Shown one piece after another: positions 48,299-57,885 of a DNA stretch of 64,000 nucleotides; the first letter of the stretch is position 1, and each line of letters opens with the position of its first letter. The notes beneath the pieces are model-generated. The model was not told where the DNA came from, did not search any database, and was given only the letters and a program-made list of their open reading frames with translations. Location: the NCBI GenBank assembly GCA_035700025.1, contig DASSOY010000048.1, positions 1 to 64,000 on the forward strand, given 5' to 3'. The translations under genes were made by a program, and so were the position numbers. Source of the stretch: Bacillales bacterium (GTDB lineage: Bacteria > Bacillota > Bacilli > Bacillales > DASSOY01).

Positions 48299-50632
48299 AT
48301 GGCAAATGATAAAAATTCAATCATTCCCCTCCTGCCTCTTCGCGGCTTGCTCGTGTATCCTTCCATGGTCGTTCATCTAGACGTCGGCCGCGAAAAGTCC
48401 ATTAAAGCTCTCGAACAAGTGATGATGAACGATCAACTCATTTTTTTGTCGACGCAGTTAGAAGTGGCTGTCGAAGATCCTTCTCCCGAAGATTTGTACG
48501 AAGTGGGTACGATCGTTAAAGTGAATCAAATGTTGAAATTGCCGAACGGCACGATTCGCATTCTTGTTGAAGGGGAGAGACGCGCGAAGATCAAGCAGTT
48601 TACGCAGGAAAATGAATATCTTGAAGTCGCGTACGAAGAATTGCAAGAACATCGAGACCCGGGACTCGAGGAGCAAGCACTCGTGCGTTCCGTTTTGCAC
48701 CTGTTTGAGCAGTATACCTCAATGTCGAAGAAAATTTCCGCAGAAACGTACGCTTCCGTGGCCGATGCCGAAGACCCCGGCTATTTGGCGGACATCGTTG
48801 CTTCTCATTTGCCATTAAAAATTAGGCAAAAACAACGGATTTTGGAAACACTCGATATTAAGGAACGTCTTCATAAAATTATTGAAATTTTGAACAATGA
48901 AAAAGAAGTGTTAGGTCTCGAAAAGAAAATCGGGCAACGCGTCAAACATTCCATGGAAAAGACACAAAAAGAATATTATTTGCGTGAACAAATGAAGGCG
49001 ATTCAAAAAGAACTCGGGGAAAAAGAAGGAAAGAACGGCGAAATCGCAGAGTTTAAAGAAAAAATTGAAGAAGCGTCGATGCCGGAAAATATCGAGGAGG
49101 CGGCGCTGAAAGAGCTTGACCGCTACGAAAAGGTTCCCGCAAGTTCGGCGGAGAGTTCGGTGATCCGCAATTACATCGAATGGTTGATCCAGCTTCCGTG
49201 GAAGGATGAAACGGACGACAATCTTAACATTCGAAATGCGGAAAGAATATTGAACGAAGATCATTACGCGCTCGAGAAAGTGAAAGAGCGGGTATTGGAA
49301 TATTTGGCGGTGCAACAACTTACCCGTTCGATGAAAGGACCGATCCTCTGTCTTGTCGGCCCGCCGGGCGTCGGAAAAACGTCGCTCGCCCGTTCAGTGG
49401 CTAGAGCGTTGAACCGGAAATTCGTCCGCATTTCATTAGGCGGCGTCCGGGACGAAGCGGAAATCCGCGGGCACCGACGCACTTATGTTGGCGCCATGCC
49501 GGGAAGAATCATTCAAGGAATGAAAAAGGCGAAAACGATCAACCCGGTGTTTTTGCTTGACGAAATCGACAAGATGGCAAGCGATTTCCGCGGCGATCCT
49601 TCATCCGCTTTGCTGGAAGTGCTCGATCCCGAACAAAACCATACGTTCAGCGATCATTTCATTGAAGAACCGTACGATTTATCGAAGGTAATGTTTATCA
49701 CAACCGCCAATTACGTCGCGGGGATCCCGCAGCCGCTGTTGGACCGAATGGAAATGATTTATATCGCCGGTTATACGGAACTGGAAAAGCTCCACATTGC
49801 CGAACGGCATTTGTGGCCGAAACAATTGAAAGAACACGGATTAAGCAAAGATAAAGTACAAATTCGAGAGGGAGCGGTCCGAAAAGTGATCCGCCAGTAT
49901 ACGCGCGAAGCAGGCGTACGCACGTTGGAGCGTCAGTTGGCGGCCGTTTGCCGGAAAGCGGCGAAAATTCTCGTTTCCGGAGACAAGAAGCGTGTGATCG
50001 TTACGGAAAACACGATTGAAGAGCTTCTCGGCAAAGCGCGTTTTCGTTACGGCAAAGCCGAAGAAGAAGACCAAATCGGCGCGGCAACAGGGCTTGCGTA
50101 TACGACAGCAGGCGGAGACACGTTATCGATCGAAGTTTCGCTTTATCCGGGTAAGGGAAGGCTGACGTTGACCGGCCAACTCGGCGATGTCATGAAGGAA
50201 TCGGCACAAGCGGCTTTTAGTTATATCCGGTCGCGCGCGAAAGAATTCGACATCGATCCTGATTTTCATGAAAAAAATGATATTCACATTCACGTACCAG
50301 CCGGAGCAACGCCGAAGGATGGGCCGTCGGCGGGGATAACAATCGCAACGGCATTAGTTTCGGCCTTGACAGGGATGGCCGTGAAAAGGGAAATCGGCAT
50401 GACGGGCGAAATCACGCTTCGCGGCAGAGTGCTGCCTATCGGCGGGTTGAAAGAAAAGACGTTGAGCGCTCACCGCGCAGGTTTGAAAACGATCGTGTTT
50501 CCGAAAGACAACGTAAAAGATTTGGATGACATCCCTGAGAGCGTTCGTAAAGAAATCGACATGGTTCCGGTGACGCATATGGACGAAGTGTTGAAACATG
50601 CGCTAGTGGAGGATGTGACAACCGTTCGTTAA
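48299..50632 (+). CDS. lonA: ATP-dependent protease La (LonA)
   Basis: Soluble hexameric protease that degrades misfolded and regulatory proteins. It has 777 residues from ATG 48299, about 7 nt after TTGGAGGTG. The LAN substrate domain spans about 1-200 ([20 protein letters not shown]), followed by a coiled-coil. The AAA+ module has [20 protein letters not shown] and [10 protein letters not shown]. The protease domain carries [19 protein letters not shown] (Ser near 677) and the catalytic Lys in [14 protein letters not shown]. The short gap from lonB has no terminator, so read-through is likely. Confidence 0.97.
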   Translation: MANDKNSIIPLLPLRGLLVYPSMVVHLDVGREKSIKALEQVMMNDQLIFLSTQLEVAVEDPSPEDLYEVGTIVKVNQMLKLPNGTIRILVEGERRAKIKQFTQENEYLEVAYEELQEHRDPGLEEQALVRSVLHLFEQYTSMSKKISAETYASVADAEDPGYLADIVASHLPLKIRQKQRILETLDIKERLHKIIEILNNEKEVLGLEKKIGQRVKHSMEKTQKEYYLREQMKAIQKELGEKEGKNGEIAEFKEKIEEASMPENIEEAALKELDRYEKVPASSAESSVIRNYIEWLIQLPWKDETDDNLNIRNAERILNEDHYALEKVKERVLEYLAVQQLTRSMKGPILCLVGPPGVGKTSLARSVARALNRKFVRISLGGVRDEAEIRGHRRTYVGAMPGRIIQGMKKAKTINPVFLLDEIDKMASDFRGDPSSALLEVLDPEQNHTFSDHFIEEPYDLSKVMFITTANYVAGIPQPLLDRMEMIYIAGYTELEKLHIAERHLWPKQLKEHGLSKDKVQIREGAVRKVIRQYTREAGVRTLERQLAAVCRKAAKILVSGDKKRVIVTENTIEELLGKARFRYGKAEEEDQIGAATGLAYTTAGGDTLSIEVSLYPGKGRLTLTGQLGDVMKESAQAAFSYIRSRAKEFDIDPDFHEKNDIHIHVPAGATPKDGPSAGITIATALVSALTGMAVKREIGMTGEITLRGRVLPIGGLKEKTLSAHRAGLKTIVFPKDNVKDLDDIPESVRKEIDMVPVTHMDEVLKHALVEDVTTVR

Positions 50633-50705
50633 GCAGACTGTCGCCGTTTTTTTGCGGCATGCAAATGCGGTTGAAATACGTTTCGAAGATTGCGGAGGAG
50701 AAACG

Positions 50706-51287
50706 ATGAAAGTTCACTCGGTAGAATTGTTAATCAGCGCCGTTCACCCGAAGCAGTATCCCTCGGGCGGGCGGCCTGAAATTGCATTGGCGGGACGCTC
50801 CAATGTGGGAAAATCCTCGCTCATCAACAAGATTCTCAATCGAAAGAGCATCGCAAGAATCTCTCAAAAACCCGGCAAAACCCAAACGCTGAATTTTTAC
50901 AAGGTCAATGATTCTTTTATTTTCGTCGACGTTCCCGGTTACGGCTATGCAAAGGTTTCGAAAAAGCAGAAAGAAACGTGGGGACCGATGATTGAAACGT
51001 ACATGACGAAGCGGCCGTATTTGAAAGCTGTTATTTTAATCGTAGACGCGAGAAGACCGCCGACGAACGACGATCAAATGATGTATGACTGGTTAAAGCA
51101 TTTTGGAATCCCGGTGATCGTAGCGGCGACGAAAGCGGACAAAATAAAAAAATCGCAGTACAGCAAGGCGCTGCAAGCTGTAAAAACAACGCTCGACATG
51201 GAGGAATCGGACCGCTTGATCTTGTTTTCGGCACAATCGGGAACAGGAAAAGACGATCTTTGGAAGGCAATTTTGTCCTATGTGTAA
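50706..51287 (+). CDS. ysxC: Ribosome-biogenesis GTP-binding protein YsxC (EngB)
   Basis: Essential GTPase for maturation of the 50S ribosomal subunit, 193 residues from ATG 50706 behind GCGGAGGAGAAACG. GTPase motifs in order: G1 [15 protein letters not shown] (about 26-40), G2 around [12 protein letters not shown]3 [11 protein letters not shown]4 [10 protein letters not shown] and G5 [10 protein letters not shown]. It directly follows lonA. In B. subtilis ysxD and hemA come next, while here about 8 kb of other genes intervene. Confidence 0.96.
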   Translation: MKVHSVELLISAVHPKQYPSGGRPEIALAGRSNVGKSSLINKILNRKSIARISQKPGKTQTLNFYKVNDSFIFVDVPGYGYAKVSKKQKETWGPMIETYMTKRPYLKAVILIVDARRPPTNDDQMMYDWLKHFGIPVIVAATKADKIKKSQYSKALQAVKTTLDMEESDRLILFSAQSGTGKDDLWKAILSYV

Positions 51288-51444
51288 GTGAACACCGAGC
51301 AATTTTAAGGAAAGACTAGTCATTCCGCCTTATTTACATAATAATCAAAGCATATGCCTAATTATGCAGACATAGCATGTTTGTCCTCTTATTTGAATAT
51401 TGTTACTGTAAAGAAGTTGAACAAATCGGAAAGGGGTCAATAAC

Positions 51445-52260
51445 ATGATCTTGAAGAAATCCTTCATGCTGTTGCTCATGATGACGGTGCTCGTTGCTCT
51501 AGCTGCATGCGGTTCCAGTCAGTCAAACGGCGGCGGTTCGGGCGATGGTGAAAATGCCTCCGAATTTAAGCTCGTTGAACCCGGAAAGTTTACATTTGCG
51601 GCTTCCGGCGAATTTAAGCCGTTCAGTTTCATGAAAGACGGCAAAATGGTCGGTTACGACATTGCTGTAGGTCAGGCCATAGCAGAAAAACTCGGCCTTG
51701 AACCGAATCAGCAAAAGGTGAAATTTTCCGGAATTGTCTCCGGCGTCCAACATCATCGTTACGATGCGGCTGTAGCCAGCCACACGATTACTCCGGAGCG
51801 CAAAGAACATGTCAATTTCTCGCAACCGTATTATTATTCGGGTCCGCAAATCTTCACGCGCCCTGGCAGCGAAATCGAAACAGCCGAAGATTTGAAAGAC
51901 AAAGAAATATGCGTTTCCCGCGGGTCGACCTATGTAAAAATCGCGAAAAAATATACGGATAACATTTCTCTCGTCGATAGTGACGTCGTTGCTTTGCAAG
52001 GGTTGGCTAAAGGTCATTATGACGTGGTTATCACTGATGCGATCACTGGTCAAAAAGCGATCAACAGCGGCGTCAAAATTGAAGGGAAACAAGTGCTTGG
52101 CCAAAGCAAGCAAGCGGTAGCGGTTCCGAAAGACCGTCCGAAATTGTTGGAAGCGATCAACGAAGCGTTGACCGAATTGAAGGAAAGCGGAGAACTCAAA
52201 GAGATCAGCATGCAGTGGATTCATAAAGATATCACGAAACCGCTCAACGAAAATCAATAA
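51445..52260 (+). CDS. Amino-acid ABC transporter, substrate-binding lipoprotein
   Basis: Extracytoplasmic binding protein anchored by lipid, 271 residues. The signal peptide MILKKSFMLLLMMTVLVALA ends at the lipobox LAAC (Cys near 22), followed by a Ser/Gly/Asn linker. The SBP_bac_3 fold shows FTFAASGEFKPFSFMKDGKM, VGYDIAVGQAIAEKLGL, SHTITPERKEHVNFSQPYY and the hinge region SRGSTYVKIAKKYT. This family binds polar amino acids, but sequence alone does not tell which one. First gene of a three-gene transporter operon. Confidence 0.9.
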   Translation: MILKKSFMLLLMMTVLVALAACGSSQSNGGGSGDGENASEFKLVEPGKFTFAASGEFKPFSFMKDGKMVGYDIAVGQAIAEKLGLEPNQQKVKFSGIVSGVQHHRYDAAVASHTITPERKEHVNFSQPYYYSGPQIFTRPGSEIETAEDLKDKEICVSRGSTYVKIAKKYTDNISLVDSDVVALQGLAKGHYDVVITDAITGQKAINSGVKIEGKQVLGQSKQAVAVPKDRPKLLEAINEALTELKESGELKEISMQWIHKDITKPLNENQ

Positions 52261-52270
52261 TGTTCGGAAT

Positions 52271-52289
52271 GTGCGCGGATTCCGCGCAC
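52271..52289 (+). promoter_or_regulatory. Intercistronic stem-loop between binding protein and permease genes
   Basis: A perfect GTGCGCGG/CCGCGCAC stem with a 3-nt loop starts 10 nt after the binding-protein stop. There is no T-run, so it looks like an mRNA-stabilising element and not a terminator. Such hairpins often raise binding-protein levels over those of the permease. Confidence 0.65.
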
Positions 52290-52316
52290 ATTCTTAACCT
52301 TCAAGGAGGGATTTGC

Positions 52317-52970
52317 TTGGCGGGATTTTTCCATGCTTTTTTCGAAAGTTTTGATTTGTTTCTCAACGGATTAAGGATCACACTTGAAATAACGGTAAGT
52401 TCCATCTTTTTCGCCTTGATTATCGGGCTCTTGTTTGCCCTTTTTAAAATATCCGGAATCTCTATTTTAAAAGGCATTGCTGACATTTATGTTTGGCTTG
52501 TTAGAGGAACGCCGCTCATCGTGCAGATTTTCGTCATTTATTATGGACTTGTTGATATCATTATGGTTCCACAGTTTTGGGCGGGAACCGCTGCGCTTTC
52601 TTTTCATATTGGCGCTTACATTACGGAAATCGTCAGAGGCACGATTCAATCGATTGATAAGGGGCAAACTGAAGCCGGACGCTCGCTAGGGATGACCAAA
52701 ATGCAAACGATGAAAAGAATCGTATTGCCGCAAGCGTTTCGCAGGGCTGTCCCGCCGCTCGGCAATCAATTCATCATCGCCTTGAAAGACTCTTCTCTCG
52801 TTTCGTTTATCGGCATGCAGGAATTGTTTGGCGTGGCGAATACGCAAGGGTCGAATCATTACGCTTTTTTGACGTACTATACGATCGTGGCGATTTATTA
52901 TTTGTTCATCGTTTTGATTCTTACTCTATGCGTGAACTTATTAGAGAAACGCTTATCCGAAAGCGAATAG
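52317..52970 (+). CDS. Amino-acid ABC transporter permease
   Basis: HisM/GlnP-type inner-membrane permease of 217 residues. Start chosen at TTG 52317, 6 nt after AAGGAGGG; a longer frame from 52260 would run through the intercistronic hairpin. About five transmembrane segments are seen. The coupling-helix EAA motif for contact with the ATPase is [20 protein letters not shown]. The early segment [20 protein letters not shown] is typical of the family. Ten bp before the ATPase gene. Confidence 0.93.
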   Translation: MAGFFHAFFESFDLFLNGLRITLEITVSSIFFALIIGLLFALFKISGISILKGIADIYVWLVRGTPLIVQIFVIYYGLVDIIMVPQFWAGTAALSFHIGAYITEIVRGTIQSIDKGQTEAGRSLGMTKMQTMKRIVLPQAFRRAVPPLGNQFIIALKDSSLVSFIGMQELFGVANTQGSNHYAFLTYYTIVAIYYLFIVLILTLCVNLLEKRLSESE

Positions 52971-52980
52971 GAGGTTCGGT

Positions 52981-53721
52981 ATGTCTGAAGGCAAAGTGAT
53001 GATCGAAGTCGAGCAGTTAAACAAGTCGTTCGGGGATCTCCACGTGTTGAAAGACATCGATATGACGGTGAAAGAAAGCGACGTCGTCGTACTGATCGGC
53101 GCGAGCGGTTCAGGAAAAAGCACGCTGCTCCGCTGTCTCAATTTTCTCGAAATGAAGGATAGCGGTAACATTCTTATCGAAGGGGAAAAGATAGAGGCCC
53201 ATACGCACAATTTGAACGAAGTCCGCCAACGTGTCGGCATGGTGTTTCAGCATTTCAACTTGTTTCCGCACAAAACGGTGCTCGGCAACGTAATCGAAGC
53301 TCCGACGCAAGTTAAGAAAGTGCCGAAAGAACAAGCGATCAAGGAAGGTAAAAAGCTCTTGGACAAAGTTGGACTCGGCGATAAATATGACGTTTATCCT
53401 TCGAAATTATCCGGCGGGCAGAAACAGCGCGTTGCGATCGCCCGTGCGTTAGCAATGAAACCGGACATCATGCTGTTCGACGAACCGACGTCTGCGCTTG
53501 ATCCGGAGCTTGTCGGAGAGGTGCTGGCGACCATGAAGCAGCTCGCGAACGAAGGCATGACGATGGTCGTCGTCACTCACGAAATGGGGTTTGCCCGTGA
53601 AGTCGGCGATTGGCTCGTTTACATGCATGACGGTCGTATCGTTGAACGCGGCGATCCGAAAAAAGTGTTTGAACATCCGCAGGAAGAAAGAACGAAAGAG
53701 TTTTTAAGCACGATCTTGTAA
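52981..53721 (+). CDS. Amino-acid ABC transporter ATP-binding protein
   Basis: GlnQ/HisP-type ATPase of 246 residues that powers uptake through the permease. Walker A is [15 protein letters not shown] (about 40-54). The Q-loop is [17 protein letters not shown], the signature [19 protein letters not shown], Walker [15 protein letters not shown] and the H-loop [13 protein letters not shown]. The start ATG 52981 follows ATAGGAGGTTCGGT. The operon closes with a terminator. Confidence 0.95.
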   Translation: MSEGKVMIEVEQLNKSFGDLHVLKDIDMTVKESDVVVLIGASGSGKSTLLRCLNFLEMKDSGNILIEGEKIEAHTHNLNEVRQRVGMVFQHFNLFPHKTVLGNVIEAPTQVKKVPKEQAIKEGKKLLDKVGLGDKYDVYPSKLSGGQKQRVAIARALAMKPDIMLFDEPTSALDPELVGEVLATMKQLANEGMTMVVVTHEMGFAREVGDWLVYMHDGRIVERGDPKKVFEHPQEERTKEFLSTIL

Positions 53722-53727
53722 AACAAG

Positions 53728-53766
53728 AAGGACAATGCTCCGCGGCTGCCGGGCATTGTCCTTTTT
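53728..53766. terminator. Bidirectional terminator between ABC operon and transporter gene
   Basis: Stem AAGGACAATGC/GCATTGTCCTT with a 14-nt loop. A T-run lies at 53762-53766 on plus and an A/T-rich arm serves the minus strand gene that ends at 53771. Confidence 0.88.
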
Positions 53767-53770
53767 GCGA

Positions 53771-55084
53771 TTAAACAAAATAGACGACGTAAATGTAAAG
53801 GCTTGACAAGATCAAGGAAAGAAACGTGAGCGGCGCGCCAATTTTTAAAAAGTCGAGGTAAGTGAATCCTTGCCCTTCTTTTGTTGCCATGCCGGCGACG
53901 ATGACGTTCGCCGAAGCGCCGATAAGTGTCCCGTTTCCGCCGAGGCAAGCCCCGAGTGCGAGCGACCACCATAAAACGTTGGCTTTCTCTTGATGGCCGT
54001 CCAAACCAAGACCGGCGATCATGTCTTGAATTAACGGAATCATGGTTGCCACATATGGAATGTTGTCAATCGTAGCAGACGCGACTCCCGAGACCCAAAG
54101 AATGAGCATTGAGGCGACCGTCAAGTCTCCGCCGGTAATTTCCAAAGCACCGGAAGCGAGATATTCAATCACACCGACGTCGACGAGTCCTCCGACAAGC
54201 GTAAATAACCCGACGAAGAAAAAGATCGTTCCCCATTCGACATCGTGAAACACTTCCTCGAAATCTTCGTCCTTAACCCCGATCAACATGAGCAGCGTCG
54301 CCCCGCTCATCGCGATAACCGGGGCTTCGACGTGAATGATCGAATGCAGCACGAAGCCGAGAATCGTCAATCCGAGGACGACCATGCTTTTTTTCATTAA
54401 TCTTTCATTTTTGATAAAGGCTTTTTCGTCCAATTCCATTAATTCTTCCCGTTTAGACGTCTCGACGACCATTTGTTTTCGATAAATGAAATACAAAACG
54501 AATGCGGAAACGAATCCGATGACAACGACAATCGGGGCTAAATTCACAAGAAACGCGTTGAAAGAAAGTCCGGTCGCCGCGCCGATCATAATGTTCGGCG
54601 GGTCGCCAATCAATGTCGCCGTTCCGCCGATGTTGGAAAACAATATTTCCGAAATGAGAAACGGAACGGGGTTGACCCCGAGAATTCGCGTAATCGAAAA
54701 CGTGATCGGAACGATGAGCAGAACCGTCGTCACGTTATCCAAAAAGGCGGAGCCGACGCCAGTTAAAGCGCATAGAATAAGCAAAATTTTCATCGGTTCG
54801 CCTTTCACTTTTTTCGCTGCCCAAACCGCTGCATATTGGAAAACGCCGGTTTTGTTCGTGATTCCGACAAGGATCATCATGCCGACGAGCAAAACGATCG
54901 TGCCCCATTCAATATGTTCCGTAAACGCGGCATGCATCTCGACGATTCCGAAAATGACGATGAGCCCTGCTCCGGCAAGTGCTACGACGGTGCGGTTCAG
55001 CTTCTCGGAAATGATGAACACATAAGCAAGGACAAAGACGGCGACGGCAATAATGATTTGCATGGTTGAAGCTTCGGTTTCCAT
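53771..55084 (-). CDS. ArsB/NhaD-superfamily ion transporter
   Basis: Integral membrane permease of 437 residues from ATG 55084 behind GGGGGAAAGCC. About eleven transmembrane segments form two similar halves, as in the ion-transporter superfamily. The hallmark texts are NVTTVLLIVPITFSITR and IGGTATLIGDPPNIMIGAAT in the first half, and IDNIPYVATMIPL and GGNGTLIGASANVIVAGMA in the second. Members move arsenite, Na+/H+ or dicarboxylates, and I cannot assign the substrate. It is transcribed opposite to its neighbours and has an attenuator-like hairpin in its leader. Confidence 0.85.
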   Translation of the reverse strand: METEASTMQIIIAVAVFVLAYVFIISEKLNRTVVALAGAGLIVIFGIVEMHAAFTEHIEWGTIVLLVGMMILVGITNKTGVFQYAAVWAAKKVKGEPMKILLILCALTGVGSAFLDNVTTVLLIVPITFSITRILGVNPVPFLISEILFSNIGGTATLIGDPPNIMIGAATGLSFNAFLVNLAPIVVVIGFVSAFVLYFIYRKQMVVETSKREELMELDEKAFIKNERLMKKSMVVLGLTILGFVLHSIIHVEAPVIAMSGATLLMLIGVKDEDFEEVFHDVEWGTIFFFVGLFTLVGGLVDVGVIEYLASGALEITGGDLTVASMLILWVSGVASATIDNIPYVATMIPLIQDMIAGLGLDGHQEKANVLWWSLALGACLGGNGTLIGASANVIVAGMATKEGQGFTYLDFLKIGAPLTFLSLILSSLYIYVVYFV

Positions 55085-55110
55085 GGCTTTCCCCCTTGTA
55101 AATTCTTCCA

Positions 55111-55149
55111 TAAAAACAAAAGAGGAGCCCGTCGGTGACAGGCTCCTCC
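55111..55149 (-). terminator. Attenuator-like hairpin in the transporter leader
   Basis: On the minus strand GAGGAGCC pairs with GGGCTCCTC, followed by TTTTGTTTTT, all within the leader of about 95 nt and roughly 30 nt before the transporter start. As a terminator it would stop transcription before the gene unless relieved. Confidence 0.7.
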
Positions 55150-55185
55150 AATAAAACAAACAATCTTTTTTATTCGGTTGCTCTT

Positions 55186-55214
55186 ACTATAAACGATTTT
55201 TCTGTTGGGATCAA
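55186..55214 (-). promoter_or_regulatory. Promoter of the ArsB/NhaD-type transporter
   Basis: On minus: -35 TTGATC (55214-55209), 17-bp spacer, -10 TATAGT (55191-55186). Transcription would start near 55179, about 95 nt before the coding start. Confidence 0.65.
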
Positions 55215-55289
55215 GCAGAACCTTTTTGTCAAAATTGATTACGAGATCGGCTTGCTTTTTTTCTTCGTATCTTGTAAACTAGCATCAAA

Positions 55290-55337
55290 ACTCATGATAT
55301 AGTATGTGATCTCTTGATCGGATACTATATATGGTAT
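55290..55337 (+). promoter_or_regulatory. Tandem NrdR boxes upstream of nrdAB
   Basis: Two 16-bp sites, ACTCATGATATAGTAT (55290-55305, matches in inverse orientation) and ATACTATATATGGTAT (55322-55337), each match 12-13 of 16 positions of the NrdR box pattern acaCwAtATaTwGtgt. Their centres are 32 bp apart, about three helical turns, the arrangement typical of NrdR control. The promoter should lie here too; TTGTAA with GATATA is one candidate. Confidence 0.65.
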
Positions 55338-55344
55338 ATCGTGT

Positions 55345-55642
55345 CACGTTTCAGGTGTCATTTGGAGACTTAATAGGGAATCCGGTGAAATGCCGGAGCT
55401 GTCCCCGCAACTGTAAATGCCGACGAAATGAGAACATCCACTGGAAAGAGAAGAGCTGTCCAGAGCTCTTCGCCGGGAAGGACTCAGAGTAGGAAGAAGC
55501 ATGAGCCAGTAGACCTGCCGAAACGTGCATGTTTCCAATCTTCGGGGACTGAGATTGAGAGACGGCACATCCTGCTTCGCCATCCAAGGCTTGTCTTTTT
55601 GTGCCGTTTTTCACCTCATCCCGCAAAAGGATGAGTTTTTTT
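55345..55642 (+). promoter_or_regulatory. Cobalamin (B12) riboswitch of nrdAB
   Basis: Closing stem CACGTTTC (55345-55352) / GAAACGTG (55520-55527). Conserved blocks: AGGTG, TTAATAGGGAATCCGGTG, CCCGCAACTGTAA, GCCGGGAAGGA and the B12 box GAGCCAGTAGACCTGCC (55503-55519). The expression platform includes ACGGCAC/GTGCCGT (55562-55607) and a terminator CTCATCC/GGATGAG with T7 (55615-55642). Bound cobalamin should turn off the reductase genes. This riboswitch and the NrdR boxes fill the 55160-55664 gap apart from the divergent promoter. Confidence 0.95.
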
Positions 55643-55664
55643 CATTTTATAAGGAGGTTTGTGA

Positions 55665-57863
55665 ATGTCTATTGCATTGGAAAGCGAAGCATTGAACATG
55701 TGGATGGCCGAAGCGTGTGCCGGACTGAGGAAATGTGATCCGGAAAAATTGCAATACAGGTTTGAAAAGCAAGTTCACGATCGAATGGAAGCGGATGAAA
55801 AAAGGGATTTGTTGATTCGCACAGCCTGTGAAATGACGACCGCAGAAGAGCCGGACTGGCAATATGCGGCTGCTCGTCTCCATTTGAAACGCCTGTATGC
55901 GGTCGCAGCAGCTCATCGCGGCAATGAAGGCGGCTATGGTTCTTTGTACGCATTGATGGAACAGTTGACTGCAAAAGGGTGGTACGGAACTTATCTGTTG
56001 GAGGCGTACACGCGCGAGGAAGTCGAAACTTTGGAAGCTTACATGAAACCAGAACGGGATCAATTGTTTCATTATGCCGGTGTCAAAACGTTGTCCGATC
56101 GTTACTTGATCAAGGGATTGAACGGGGAAGTGCTTGAACTGCCGCAAGAATTATTCATGGGTGTTGCCATGCACTTGGCCATGCGCGAGAAGGACAAATT
56201 AGGATGGGCAAAACAGTTTTATGATGTGTTGTCGAGACTTGAGGTAACGGTGGCTACGCCGACGCTCAATACCGCCCGAAAACCCGAACCGCAATTGTCG
56301 AGCTGCTTTATCGATACTGTGGAAGACGATTTATGGAACCTTTACAACGTCAATCAAAGTTTCGCACAGGTGTCGAAGCGCGGAGGCGGACAAGGGATTT
56401 ACATAGGCAAAGTAAGAAGCCGCGGATCCGATATTAACGGGTTTAAAGGAGTCGCAGGAGGTGTTGTCCCGTGGATCAAAAACTACAACAACACGGCGCT
56501 GGCGGTCGACCAGCTCGGCGTTCGGCGGGGAGCGGCGGCGATTTATCTCGACGTCTGGCACGCGGACATTTTCGACTTCCTTAATTTGAAAACAAATAAC
56601 GGTGACGACCGAATGAAGGCGCACGACATTTTTCCGGGTGTTTGCGTTCCCGATTTGTTCATGAGGACTGTAAAGGAGCGCGGGAAATGGTATTTGTTTG
56701 ATCCGCACGAAGTACGGAAGCGTATGGGCTTTCGCTTGGAGGACTTTTACGGCAAGGCGTTTGAGGAGAACTATACCGCATGTGTCCGCCACCCTGCATT
56801 ACGGAAAAAGGAAGTCGAAGCGATCGACATTATGAAACGATTGCTGGCCAGCTGTTTTGAAACCGGGACGCCGTTTTTGTTTTTCCGCGATCATGTGAAT
56901 CACGCTAACCCGAACAAACATCGCGGGATGATTTACAGCTCGAACCTTTGCACGGAAATATGTCAAAACATGAGTGCGACGACACTCGAAGAGACCGATC
57001 ATAAAGGTGATCGGATCACGATGACAATGAAAAGCGGTGATTTCGTCGTATGCAATCTTTCGTCGATCAATCTCGGGAGCGTTCGGACGAAAGAGGATAT
57101 CGAGCGCGTCGTTACTTGCCAAATCCGAATGATGGACAACGTCATCGATTTGAATACGTATCCGGTGAAACAGGCGGAAATTACAAATCAAAACTATCGC
57201 GCGCTCGGACTCGGTACTTCCGGTTATCATCAAATGTTGGCGCAATCGGGAATCGCCTGGGAGTCCGAAAACCATTTACGAAAAGCGGACGAGTGGTTTG
57301 AATGGATCAATTATTGCGCGGTAAAAGCGTCCGCCGAACTCGCGGAGGAAAAAGGGGCTTACCCGTTGTTCCGCGGCAGCGAATGGGAAACCGGGGAATA
57401 TTTTGAACGGCGCGGCTACAAAGATGAAAAATGGCAAGCATTGCGGAAAAAAATCAAAGCGACCGGAATACGTAACGCCTATTTGTTGGCGGTTGCGCCG
57501 ACGAGTTCGACGTCGTTGATCGCAGGCACAACCGCCGGGATTGATCCGGTCTTCCGGAAATTTTATATCGAAGAGAAGAAAAACGCGCTCATCCCGCAGA
57601 CAGCACCGGGATTGAACGAGAAAACGACGTGGTATTACAAGGAAGCGCATTTGATCGACCAGCATTGGAGTATTCGCGCGGCAGGTGTCAGACAGCGCCA
57701 CATTGACCAGTCGCAGTCGTTCAATTTGTACATTACACCGCAAATTACGGCTAAGGAAATGCTCGGGCTCATTGTTTCGGCATGGGAAAACGGCTTGAAA
57801 ACCGTTTACTACGTGAGGAACCAAAGTCTCGAAGTGGACGAGTGCACGAGTTGTTCATCATAA
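55665..57863 (+). CDS. nrdA: Class I ribonucleoside-diphosphate reductase, large subunit
   Basis: Catalytic alpha subunit that makes deoxyribonucleotides, 732 residues. Active-site cysteines are visible: SSCFID (about 209), the thiyl-radical Cys in SSNLCTEICQNM (about 427), its partner in VCNLSSINLG, and the C-terminal redox pair ECTSCSS. The loop GGGQGIYIGKVRSRGSDING and GIDPVFRKFYIEEKK also fit the family. The N-terminus shows no clear ATP-cone, so overall allosteric control by dATP may be reduced. The start ATG 55665 follows ATAAGGAGGTTTG. Controlled by B12 riboswitch and NrdR sites. Confidence 0.94.
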   Translation: MSIALESEALNMWMAEACAGLRKCDPEKLQYRFEKQVHDRMEADEKRDLLIRTACEMTTAEEPDWQYAAARLHLKRLYAVAAAHRGNEGGYGSLYALMEQLTAKGWYGTYLLEAYTREEVETLEAYMKPERDQLFHYAGVKTLSDRYLIKGLNGEVLELPQELFMGVAMHLAMREKDKLGWAKQFYDVLSRLEVTVATPTLNTARKPEPQLSSCFIDTVEDDLWNLYNVNQSFAQVSKRGGGQGIYIGKVRSRGSDINGFKGVAGGVVPWIKNYNNTALAVDQLGVRRGAAAIYLDVWHADIFDFLNLKTNNGDDRMKAHDIFPGVCVPDLFMRTVKERGKWYLFDPHEVRKRMGFRLEDFYGKAFEENYTACVRHPALRKKEVEAIDIMKRLLASCFETGTPFLFFRDHVNHANPNKHRGMIYSSNLCTEICQNMSATTLEETDHKGDRITMTMKSGDFVVCNLSSINLGSVRTKEDIERVVTCQIRMMDNVIDLNTYPVKQAEITNQNYRALGLGTSGYHQMLAQSGIAWESENHLRKADEWFEWINYCAVKASAELAEEKGAYPLFRGSEWETGEYFERRGYKDEKWQALRKKIKATGIRNAYLLAVAPTSSTSLIAGTTAGIDPVFRKFYIEEKKNALIPQTAPGLNEKTTWYYKEAHLIDQHWSIRAAGVRQRHIDQSQSFNLYITPQITAKEMLGLIVSAWENGLKTVYYVRNQSLEVDECTSCSS

Positions 57864-57885
57864 TTGACGAAACGGAGGATAAACG

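Noticed and set aside
54486-55025. Open frame of 179 codons on the plus strand
   Set aside because: Antisense to the ArsB/NhaD-type transporter, which has clear family motifs and membrane segments on the other strand.
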